From Microbacterium horticulturae (GTDB lineage Bacteria > Actinomycetota > Actinomycetes > Actinomycetales > Microbacteriaceae), in the NCBI RefSeq assembly GCF_029094505.1, contig NZ_CP119108.1, positions 1,178,001 to 1,242,000 of the forward strand: DNA of 64,000 nt, read 5' to 3'. The translations under genes and the position numbers were made by a program. Positions 34,863-42,130 of this stretch are shown piece after piece. Below the pieces are notes generated by a model, which saw only the letters and a list, made by a program, of their open reading frames with translations, made no database searches and was not told the origin of the DNA. Every line of letters begins with the position of its first letter. Position 1 is the stretch's first letter.

Positions 34863-35036
34863 CTGCTACAGATCCCGTTTGTCGCCATCGGCCACGACCC
34901 ACGCAACGAGCTCGTGCGCGGCCAAGTTGAACTCAACGAAGACGGTTACGTGTGTGTGCAGCATCCCACCACCGCGGCAGGAACCGGCTGCGGAGCTGCG
35001 CTCGACGCGCAGCATTACCTCGCTGGGCTTGTCGAA
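34863..35036 (+). pseudogene. trxB': Thioredoxin reductase fragment
   Basis: The frame here reads [20 protein letters not shown], then [13 protein letters not shown] and [18 protein letters not shown], matching the C-terminal end of the intact trxB at 38738 ([20 protein letters not shown]...). The segment carrying the GVFAAGD motif (about 23 residues) is missing between HPTTA and GTGC. The fragment lacks the FAD and NADPH domains and cannot be functional. It is a scar of an older arsenic cluster or of the insertion of the recombinase module. Confidence 0.85.
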
Positions 35037-35491
35037 GCAGCCCTAGGTCTGGACGAAGTTGGCGTCGCATACGGCGTTCGGCTTGCGGGACGCCTGATAC
35101 GCGAACCTGCGCACCAATCCTGCTCAGGTTCATCCCCAACGAGCGCTCACTTGGCTTGCGCCGTTGGCGAGCACAATTAAGAACGGAGGTGGGGCCAGAT
35201 GTGGCCGTCGCGGTAGGGTCACTTCAGGTTGACAAAGCCACAGTCTGCGGACGGTGGAGTCATCGTGCGACGGATCGTTCGGTTCTGCACAGTTGCCGCC
35301 GACATGGCAATAGAAATGATTCATGTCTCTATTCCCGCGTCTTCGTGAGTTGCTTCCATGTGATTCAGGTGCGTCCTGCCCGCTGTATCAACGAAGCCAC
35401 GCCGGATCAAGATTCCTGACAAACCATCACGATTCCTGACGATTCGGGCGTATTCTTGATGCATGGTCAGGATTGCTGAAGTAGCGGGCTG
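35037..35491. other. Region before the recombinase trio, no gene
   Basis: About 450 bases with no convincing coding frame. It holds the direct repeat GATTCCTGAC (35409-35418 and about 35430-35439), just before the recombinase gene, and the sequence CATGTCTCTAT discussed as an inverted repeat. It may contain the left end of the recombinase module. Confidence 0.45.
35322..35332 (-). repeat. Left copy of 11-bp inverted repeat around the recombinase trio
   Basis: CATGTCTCTAT here is the exact complement of ATAGAGACATG at 38730-38740. On the minus strand it reads ATAGAGACATG followed by a small frame (ATG 35324), just as the right copy precedes trxB. It may be a duplicated ArsR operator half or a module boundary. 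Confidence 0.5.
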
Positions 35492-36571
35492 ATGAGCCTC
35501 GCTGTCGTTCGGAGTATCGGGACCGCTCGCGGGTGGCGGTCCGAGGAAGATGCTGCGGACTTTGAGCAGGAGATCATCGACCAGTACGCGCTCGCGATGG
35601 CCGCAGCTGGGCTCAGCGACGCTTACATCTCGCACTCACGAACAGCGATCTTCGAGCTCCGTTCGCACGTGAATATCCCGCTGTGGCAGGTCAAGCCCGC
35701 CGACGCGGACGCGTTTCTTGCCGGGCTTCGCCGAGCGGGTCTTGCGGCTTCGACGCGTGCGGGCAAAGCGGGCGTGATCGCCCAGTTCTTCGACTTTGCG
35801 ATCAGTCGGTATCAGGCCGACATCAACGCGCTTACCGGGTGGGTGATCGAGCAGCCCATCGATGAGTACAACCGGCAATCGGGTTCGTCGCTCGGCAAAG
35901 TCCGCGTCCCGCCCTCGGACGCGGAGGTCGACCGACTCTTCGGCGGCTGGGCGGCTTCGTTGCAGGATGAGCGGCGATTTCTCCCGGCGGCGCGGAACTA
36001 CTTCGCGGCGTCGTTGTGGCGGCGAGTCGGGCTGCGGATCACGGAGAGCACGAAACTCGATCTTCGCGACTGGCGGCCCGATCTCGGCACGCTCGGGAAA
36101 CTGCATGTCCGATTTGGGAAAGGCTCGCGCGGGCGCGGCTCGAAGCAGCGCCTGGTTCCCGCGATCAACGGTGCCGACAAGCTCATGGATTGGTGGCTCG
36201 GCGACGTGCGGCACAGGTTCGGCCCGGATTGGGATGACCCGGATGCGCCGCTGATCCCGTCGGAACGGTTCGATCATGAGCTCGGCCGCACGGGGAGGGC
36301 CAGCGACGATGTGCTCCGGCGCGGGCTGGTGCGTGCGACCGAGCGGTTTCTGCCTGCGTGGTCGGGTGATCTGACTCCGCACGTGCTGCGGCACTATTGC
36401 GCGTCGTCGCTGTATCTGGCGGGTATGGACTTGAAAGCCCTCCAAGAACTGCTCGGGCATCAGTGGCTGTCGACGACGACGCAGTACATCCACGTCTCGA
36501 GCCAGCACATCGAGGATGCGTGGGCGCACGCGAACAAGAGCGTTGAGGAACGATTCGAAGGGATGGCGTGA
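35492..36571 (+). CDS. Tyrosine recombinase (first gene of a three-gene module)
   Basis: A 359-aa tyrosine recombinase/transposase. An N-terminal SAM-like core-binding domain (about residues 25-115) precedes the catalytic domain with Arg182 in GLRITES, HVLRH (His297, Arg300, His301), His323 in LLGHQW and the nucleophile Tyr332 in TTQYIHV. All catalytic residues are present, so it should be active. It is followed after 3 bases by an XRE gene and that by an inactive-looking recombinase relative. Different from the element integrase at 6338. Confidence 0.92.
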   Translation: MSLAVVRSIGTARGWRSEEDAADFEQEIIDQYALAMAAAGLSDAYISHSRTAIFELRSHVNIPLWQVKPADADAFLAGLRRAGLAASTRAGKAGVIAQFFDFAISRYQADINALTGWVIEQPIDEYNRQSGSSLGKVRVPPSDAEVDRLFGGWAASLQDERRFLPAARNYFAASLWRRVGLRITESTKLDLRDWRPDLGTLGKLHVRFGKGSRGRGSKQRLVPAINGADKLMDWWLGDVRHRFGPDWDDPDAPLIPSERFDHELGRTGRASDDVLRRGLVRATERFLPAWSGDLTPHVLRHYCASSLYLAGMDLKALQELLGHQWLSTTTQYIHVSSQHIEDAWAHANKSVEERFEGMA

Positions 36572-36574
36572 CTG

Positions 36575-36904
36575 ATGAAGTGGAACCTGAGAGTCCAGGC
36601 CGCTGAGCGCGGCATCTGGAAGTCTGCGGAGTTGCGGCGCATGCTCGCCGCCGCTGGGTTGGAGATGAGCCAGGGCAAGATGTCGGGGCTGTGGACGGGC
36701 ACTCCGACGACGATCCGCCTCGATGATCTCGACGTGATCTGCCACGTCCTGGACTGCCAGCCGACAGACCTCCTCGTGCCCGAACCGGAAAAGGTCAGCG
36801 CGCGCACGCGACGGCTCGAGCAGCACAGCGAGGCCAACGGTTCGACACCGCGAGTGACGCCACGGTTGGGCGCGAAGGATGACCGGCCCGCCCCGCCGCT
36901 ATGA
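36575..36904 (+). CDS. Small XRE-type HTH protein of the recombinase module
   Basis: A 109-aa protein with one XRE/Cro-type HTH in an unusual short form: GIWKSAELRRMLAAAGLEMSQGKMSGLW then TIRLDDLDVICHVLDCQPTDLLVPEPEK. The last part (after residue 75) is basic and disordered. It is coupled to the next gene by an ATGA overlap. Possible roles are operon repression or accessory DNA binding at the module ends. Confidence 0.85.
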   Translation: MKWNLRVQAAERGIWKSAELRRMLAAAGLEMSQGKMSGLWTGTPTTIRLDDLDVICHVLDCQPTDLLVPEPEKVSARTRRLEQHSEANGSTPRVTPRLGAKDDRPAPPL

Positions 36905-38664
36905 GTCCGGCACGCGGTCCGAACGGGCCGCTGAGCCCGCCGCTGCCCTGCACGGGGTGCGGCGTGAAACCGGCCGCGTGGCTCCAGCCTCGCGTCGACT
37001 ACTGCTACGACTGCATCCCCGGCGGCCCCTTCGCTCCGCCGCTATGCCGCAGATGCGGATCGAGCGAGTACTACAGCCAAGGATTGTGCGCGCATTGCCA
37101 TCCGGGAAGTCCCGGCTTCATAGGGTCCTGTCGTGATTGCCTGGCCTGGGGCGTCTACCGGAATCGCAACTGGCGGTGCCCGAAGTGCCGCTGGTGGTTC
37201 AAGCACTACCCGCAAGGCGAATGCGTCTCGTGCCATCGCGACGTCACCATCGGTGAGCAGGGCTACTGCCGCCTCTGCCTGGAGACCGCCCGGATGCTGC
37301 AAGTACTCGGCGAACCGCTCGACCTCGACGCACCGCGAAAGTTCGGGGCGCAACTGTTCTTCGCCGTGATGAACGATCCCCGCAGGCCTGCCGAGAAGCA
37401 CCGGCCGATGGCGATGAGCCTGCGCGAAGCGATCCGGCTCGTCGCCGCGCCGCCGCCGGTCGCCGAGAGCACCCAGCCGGTGCTGTTCGATCTGGATCCC
37501 GACCCGGAACGGGTGCGGCAGCGCTCGAACGAGATCCGGCGGCGCGACATCACCTCCCGCACCGATCACTTCCTGTACGCCCGCGCCGCCGAGTATGCGT
37601 GGAGCAAACGGCAGACGAACCAGGTGCGGCGCACGTTGAAGATTCTCCAGCTCGTGTTCCCCGGCGCGAATCTGCACTTCCGTGCTTCCGACATTCTCGC
37701 GATGCGCCGCTACGACGATGACGGCAACATCCGCTCCACGATCGAAGTCCTGGGCGACGCCGACCTCCTCATCGACGACCGAGTGCCGACGTTCGAGCAG
37801 CTCTTCGACCGTAAGACCAGGCATCTGCCCGAGCCGATGCGCTCCCAGCTCGAACTCTGGCGCGACATCATGGCCGACGGATCGAAGACCACGCCGCGCC
37901 GTCAACCCCGCGACACGATGACCGTGAAAGGGCAGATGTACGGCATCCTCCCCGCGATCACCCGCTGGGTCGAGGAAGGCCGCACCAGCCTGACCGGGAT
38001 CAGCACTGAAGACATCCTCGACGCGCTCCCGGATGATCCGAGCCGCCAGCACACGATGATGCTCGGCTTCCGCACCCTGTTCACGATCCTGCGCGGCCGC
38101 AAGATCGTCTTCGCCGACCCGACGAAACCGATTCCGCTGCGCGGCCCCAAACGCACGATCCCGCTCCCGATGGAGAAGTCCGCGATCCGTGACGCGCTCA
38201 CCAGCCCTGACCCCGCAATCGCTCTGGCCGTCGCCCTCGTCGCTTTCCACGCCCTCACCACACAACAGGTGCAGCACGTCCAGCTCACCGATATCATCGA
38301 CGGCAGACTCCGCATGCCCGACGGCCGTACGATCCCGCTCGCCGAACCCGTGCGGGTGCGCCTGGCCGCCTGGCTCGACCATCGCGCCACGCGTTGGCCC
38401 GAGACGAAGAACCCGTACCTGCTCGTCACGATCCAGACCGCGCCGCGCCTGTCGCCACCGGGCCGGAACTTCCCCTGGAAGAAGGCCGGAGTCACCGCTC
38501 AGGCGCTGCGCACTGACCGCATCCTCTACGAGGTCGAACAGACCGGCGGCGATGTGCGACGCATCTGCGACCTGTTCGGCATCGGCATCGACACCGCCCT
38601 CCGCTATGCGCATCCCGCCCGAGTCGACCGTCCTGTAGATGACGGCGGCGACTCCGCCGGGTGA
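36901..38664 (+). CDS. Zinc-ribbon protein with degenerate tyrosine-recombinase fold
   Basis: A 587-aa protein. Residues 17-126 carry eight CxxC motifs (17-20, 35-38, 49-52, 63-66, 77-80, 93-96, 108-111, 123-126), so up to four zinc ribbons. The C-terminal half (about 225-575) follows a tyrosine recombinase layout: a core-binding-like helical part, then LVAFHALTTQQVQHVQLTDI where box I would be and QALRTDRILYEVEQTGGDVR through IGIDTALRYAHP where box II would be. The first Arg and HxxR are lost; the Tyr is kept. A non-catalytic partner of the active recombinase is the best reading. Confidence 0.8.
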   Translation: MSPARGPNGPLSPPLPCTGCGVKPAAWLQPRVDYCYDCIPGGPFAPPLCRRCGSSEYYSQGLCAHCHPGSPGFIGSCRDCLAWGVYRNRNWRCPKCRWWFKHYPQGECVSCHRDVTIGEQGYCRLCLETARMLQVLGEPLDLDAPRKFGAQLFFAVMNDPRRPAEKHRPMAMSLREAIRLVAAPPPVAESTQPVLFDLDPDPERVRQRSNEIRRRDITSRTDHFLYARAAEYAWSKRQTNQVRRTLKILQLVFPGANLHFRASDILAMRRYDDDGNIRSTIEVLGDADLLIDDRVPTFEQLFDRKTRHLPEPMRSQLELWRDIMADGSKTTPRRQPRDTMTVKGQMYGILPAITRWVEEGRTSLTGISTEDILDALPDDPSRQHTMMLGFRTLFTILRGRKIVFADPTKPIPLRGPKRTIPLPMEKSAIRDALTSPDPAIALAVALVAFHALTTQQVQHVQLTDIIDGRLRMPDGRTIPLAEPVRVRLAAWLDHRATRWPETKNPYLLVTIQTAPRLSPPGRNFPWKKAGVTAQALRTDRILYEVEQTGGDVRRICDLFGIGIDTALRYAHPARVDRPVDDGGDSAG

Positions 38665-38721
38665 ACACTCGGCGAACAACCTCCCGAACGCACCTACCCG
38701 ACTTGCCGCTTGGTTCGATGA

Positions 38722-38739
38722 ATGTCAATATAGAGACAT
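38722..38739. promoter_or_regulatory. ArsR-type operator of the arsenic operon
   Basis: ATGTC (38722-38726) and GACAT (38735-38739) form an inverted repeat with spacer AATATAGA, over the trxB start codon (38738). Likely target of the ArsR domain encoded at 41126. Confidence 0.6.
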
Positions 38740-38740
38740 G
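38730..38740 (+). repeat. Right copy of 11-bp inverted repeat
   Basis: ATAGAGACATG, exact complement of 35322-35332. It contains the trxB ATG. Confidence 0.5.
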
Positions 38741-39706
38741 TCGATGCAACAGGTGGTGATCGTCGGGTCTGGTCCGGCGGGGTATACGGCCGCGGTCTAC
38801 GCGGCCAGGGCGGGACTTTCTCCCGTCGTGGTCGCTGGCTCGGTGACCGCCGGCGGTTCGCTCATGACGACCACCGAGGTCGAGAACTTCCCGGGCTTCA
38901 CCGACGGGGTGCAGGGCCCGGACCTGATGGACGCGATGCGTGCGCAGGCCGAGCGCTTCGGGGCGCGTATCGTCTACGACGACGCGACCCGGCTCGACCT
39001 CGCAGGCGAGGTCAAGACGATCGAGACCGGCTCGGGCGAAACGTTCGAGGCGCGTAGCGTGATCCTCACCACCGGTTCCGCTTACCGCAAGCTCGGCCTC
39101 GCCGAGGAAGCTCGGCTCTCCGGTCACGGCCTGTCATGGTGCGCGACCTGCGACGGCTTCTTCTTCCGCGAGAAGGAGATCGCCGTCGTCGGCGGCGGGG
39201 ACTCCGCGATGGAAGAGGCACTGTTCCTCACGCGCTTCGCGTCGAAGGTCACGATCGTGCACCGGCGTGATGACTTCCGGGCGTCGAAGATCATGGCCGA
39301 GCGGGTGCGCGCCGATCCGAAGATCGAGGTCGCCTGGAACAGTGAAGTCGCCGAGCTCGTCGGTGAGAACGCCGTCGAAGCGCTCCGCCTGCGCGACACC
39401 GTCACCGGTGACGAGCGTGCCCTTCCGATCTCTGGCGTGTTCGTTGCGATCGGGCACGACCCGCGCTCGGAGCTGCTGACCGGGCAGGTCGATCTCGACG
39501 ACGACGGCTACGTGCTCGTCGACCATCCGTCGACCGCGACGAACCTGCCTGGCGTGTTCGCCGCGGGTGATCTCGTCGACCGCCGTTACCGGCAGGCGAT
39601 CACGGCATCGGGCACGGGCTGTGCCGCGGCCCTTGACGCGCAGCATTTCCTCGCCGGCCTGCCTGCCGACGAGACCGAGACCGAACTTCTGGAGGTGTCC
39701 GCATGA
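38738..39706 (+). CDS. trxB: Thioredoxin reductase
   Basis: A 322-aa flavoprotein that reduces thioredoxin with NADPH. FAD site VIVGSGPAGYTAAVYAARAG, redox pair CATC in WCATCDGFFF, NADPH site VVGGGDSAMEEALFL with HRRDDFRASK, and the second FAD motif GVFAAGDLVD. ATG at 38738 is in frame with a second ATG two codons on. It heads a seven-gene arsenic operon; with trxA it supplies electrons to the arsenate reductases. A truncated relative is found at 34863. Confidence 0.94.
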   Translation: MSMQQVVIVGSGPAGYTAAVYAARAGLSPVVVAGSVTAGGSLMTTTEVENFPGFTDGVQGPDLMDAMRAQAERFGARIVYDDATRLDLAGEVKTIETGSGETFEARSVILTTGSAYRKLGLAEEARLSGHGLSWCATCDGFFFREKEIAVVGGGDSAMEEALFLTRFASKVTIVHRRDDFRASKIMAERVRADPKIEVAWNSEVAELVGENAVEALRLRDTVTGDERALPISGVFVAIGHDPRSELLTGQVDLDDDGYVLVDHPSTATNLPGVFAAGDLVDRRYRQAITASGTGCAAALDAQHFLAGLPADETETELLEVSA

Positions 39707-40029
39707 GCGCGACCATCACCGTCACCGATGCCACGTTCGAGGCCGAGGTGCTGCAGTCCGACATCCCCGTCGTGGTCGACATCTGGGCGACCTGGTGCGG
39801 GCCGTGCAAGGCGATCGCACCGATCCTCGACGATCTCGCCGGCGAGTACGACGGCCGCGTGAAGATCGTGAAGCTCGACGCGGATGCCAACCCGCAGACC
39901 GCGATGGCTGCTGATGTCACGTCGATCCCGACTCTCGGGTTCTACCGGGGCGGTGAGCGCGTCGACGTGCTCATCGGCGCACACCCGAAGCCGATCATCG
40001 CGGGCAAGATTGACGAGCTGATCGTATGA
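39703..40029 (+). CDS. trxA: Thioredoxin
   Basis: A 108-aa thioredoxin with active site WCGPCK in VVVDIWATWCGPCKAIAPIL and the cis-Pro loop VTSIPTLGFYRGG. It overlaps trxB by four bases and the ACR3 gene by four bases (ATGA both), so the three are translationally coupled. It is a dedicated electron carrier for the cluster. Confidence 0.94.
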   Translation: MSATITVTDATFEAEVLQSDIPVVVDIWATWCGPCKAIAPILDDLAGEYDGRVKIVKLDADANPQTAMAADVTSIPTLGFYRGGERVDVLIGAHPKPIIAGKIDELIV

Positions 40030-41129
40030 GCACCGCAACCCAGACCCGCGCGATGCCGGCGAAGCTGTCCACCCTTGACCGGTGGCTGCCGCTGTGGATC
40101 GGGCTCGCCATGGTCGCGGGCCTCCTCCTCGGCCGCTTCATCCCCGCACTGTCCGACCTGCTCGCGCATATGGAGGTCGGTGGTATCTCGGTGCCGATCG
40201 GTCTCGGACTGCTGGTGATGATGTATCCGGTGCTGGCGAAGGTCCGCTACGACAAGGTCGCCGCTGTCACGGGAGACAAAAAGCTCCTCGTCTCATCGCT
40301 GATCCTGAACTGGATCGCAGGGCCTGCCGTGATGTTCGCCCTCGCGTGGCTCTTCCTGCCCGATCTGCCCGAGTACCGCACCGGTCTCATCATCGTGGGG
40401 CTCGCGCGTTGCATCGCGATGGTGGTGATCTGGAACGACCTCGCTTGCGGCGACCGTGAAGCGACCGCGGTGCTGGTGTTCATCAACTCCGTGTTCCAGG
40501 TCGTCGCGTTCTCGCTGCTCGGCTGGTTCTACCTCACCGTGCTGCCGGGCTGGCTCGGCCTCGACTCCCAAGGCCTGGATGTCTCGATCGGGCAGATCGC
40601 GATCAACGTGCTCGTATTCCTTGGCGTCCCGCTCGCGGCTGGGTTCCTCACTCGCTTCTTCGGTGAGAAGGCGAAGGGCCGCGACTGGTACGAGGCGAAG
40701 TTCATCCCCTTTATCGGCCCGTTCGCGCTCTACGGCCTCCTGTTCACGATCGTGCTGCTATTCGCGCTGCAGGGTGAGGCGATCACGTCGCAGCCGTGGG
40801 ACGTCGCCCGGATCGCGCTGCCGCTGTTGGCGTACTTCGCGATCATGTGGTTCGCAGGCCTCCTGCTCGGGAAGGGCATCGGCCTCAACTACGCCCGCTC
40901 GACGACCCTCGCGTTCACGGCGGCAGGCAACAACTTCGAGCTCGCCATCGCCGTCGCGATCGGCACCTTCGGCGCGACCAGCGGCCAGGCCCTCGCAGGC
41001 GTCGTCGGCCCGCTCATCGAGGTGCCCGTGCTCGTGGGTCTGGTCTATGTCTCGCTCTGGGCCGCCCGCACGTGGTTCCACACCGACCCGTATGCGGTTC
41101 CCGCCGTCACCAAATCGAGGGCATCATGA
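40026..41129 (+). CDS. acr3: Arsenite efflux transporter ACR3
   Basis: A 367-aa membrane protein with ten hydrophobic segments. Characteristic motifs: GLGLLVMMYPVLAKVRYDK, GLARCIAMVVIWNDLACGD with the essential Cys, and LAFTAAGNNFELAIAVAIG. These are typical of bacterial ACR3, which exports arsenite by proton antiport. It is coupled to trxA before and to the arsR::arsC fusion after by ATGA overlaps. Confidence 0.94.
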   Translation: MSTATQTRAMPAKLSTLDRWLPLWIGLAMVAGLLLGRFIPALSDLLAHMEVGGISVPIGLGLLVMMYPVLAKVRYDKVAAVTGDKKLLVSSLILNWIAGPAVMFALAWLFLPDLPEYRTGLIIVGLARCIAMVVIWNDLACGDREATAVLVFINSVFQVVAFSLLGWFYLTVLPGWLGLDSQGLDVSIGQIAINVLVFLGVPLAAGFLTRFFGEKAKGRDWYEAKFIPFIGPFALYGLLFTIVLLFALQGEAITSQPWDVARIALPLLAYFAIMWFAGLLLGKGIGLNYARSTTLAFTAAGNNFELAIAVAIGTFGATSGQALAGVVGPLIEVPVLVGLVYVSLWAARTWFHTDPYAVPAVTKSRAS

Positions 41130-42130
41130 CCACCACCGAGCTCTGCACACCGACCCCGACGCACGTCATCGGCGAAGACGCCGCCGATGCTGTCGCTTCA
41201 ACGCTCAAGGCGCTGGCCGATCCGTTCCGGCTGCGGATGCTGTCGGCGATCGCGACGGACCCGCGCGGCGAGGCCTGCGTGTGCGACCTCGCCGAGCTCG
41301 CCGACGTCTCCCAGCCCACCGTCTCGCATCACTTGAAGAAGCTCAAGGACACCGGGCTGCTGGCCTCCGAGCGGCGCGGCACCTGGGTGTACTACAGCAT
41401 CCTGCCGGCGCGGAAGCAGGCCGTGACCGCGCTGCTGGACGCGTTCGCGCCCGCCGCGATCGCCGACGCGCAGGCCGAGCAGGAAGACCGCGCGACGGCA
41501 CTGGCCGCCCTCGACGCGAAGGTCGAGCACCTCGCCGCCGAGCTCGCCGACGAGATGACGCACCTGAACCGCAACCTCGTCGTCACGATCGTGCGCGAGT
41601 CGTTCGCGGGTCTCGTCCGCTCGGCGAAGCTCACCCAGCATATGATCCCGCTCACCGAACGTTTCGCCCGTCAGCGTCTCGCCGACCTCACACGGGATCG
41701 CGAAACGGGGATGCCGCAGGTGCTGTTCGTGTGCGTCGCAAACGCGGGCCGTTCTCAGCTCGCCGCCGCCCTCGTCAATCAGCTCTCCGGCGGTGCGGTT
41801 GTTGCCCGGTCGGCCGGGTCGACGCCAGCGGCCGAGGTGCACCCGCACGTGCGCTCGATCCTCGCCGACATCGAAGGCGAGCAGGACGCCGCGGCCGCGT
41901 TCCCGAAGCCGCTCACCGACGACGCCGTCCGCGCCGCGGACGTCGTGGTCACGATGGGCTGCGGGGACGTGTGCCCGATCATCCCCGGCGTCCGCTACGA
42001 AGATTGGGCTGTCGGTGACCCCGCCCTCGCCTCCGAAGACGGCGTTGCGGCGATCGCCGCTGACATCGAGGCCCGCGTCCGTGGCCTGCTCGCCGAGCTG
42101 TGCGTTCCCGTCGACGGTGACGGCGCATGA
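41126..42130 (+). CDS. ArsR::ArsC fusion (repressor-arsenate reductase)
   Basis: A 334-aa two-part protein. Residues about 15-110 are an ArsR winged helix with ACVCDLAELADVSQPTVSHH, the CxC arsenite site in the recognition helix. Then comes a three-helix linker domain (about 150-200) with LNRNLVVTIVRESFAGLV, seen before ArsC in actinobacteria, and a LMW-phosphatase-like ArsC domain (about 205-330) with VCVANAGRSQLAAA (CX5R-type P-loop) and VVTMGCGDVCPIIPG. One polypeptide both senses As(III) and reduces As(V). Coupled to both neighbours. Confidence 0.9.
   Translation: MTTTELCTPTPTHVIGEDAADAVASTLKALADPFRLRMLSAIATDPRGEACVCDLAELADVSQPTVSHHLKKLKDTGLLASERRGTWVYYSILPARKQAVTALLDAFAPAAIADAQAEQEDRATALAALDAKVEHLAAELADEMTHLNRNLVVTIVRESFAGLVRSAKLTQHMIPLTERFARQRLADLTRDRETGMPQVLFVCVANAGRSQLAAALVNQLSGGAVVARSAGSTPAAEVHPHVRSILADIEGEQDAAAAFPKPLTDDAVRAADVVVTMGCGDVCPIIPGVRYEDWAVGDPALASEDGVAAIAADIEARVRGLLAELCVPVDGDGA

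Noticed and set aside
34743..35180. TrxB-like frame as a functional reductase
   Set aside because: Lacks FAD and NADPH domains and the GVFAAGD motif; it can only be a fragment.
35130..35324. Minus-strand 64-aa frame that begins at the left 11-bp repeat
   Set aside because: Start context resembles that of trxB, but the sequence (MNHFYCHVGGNCAEP...) gives no family and overlaps the end of the trxB remnant region. Kept only as context for the repeat finding.
37042..38679. 545-codon frame opposite the zinc-ribbon recombinase gene
   Set aside because: Antisense shadow: no domain, no ribosome-binding site, composition typical of reverse-frame reading; the plus-strand gene has CxxC motifs and coupling.
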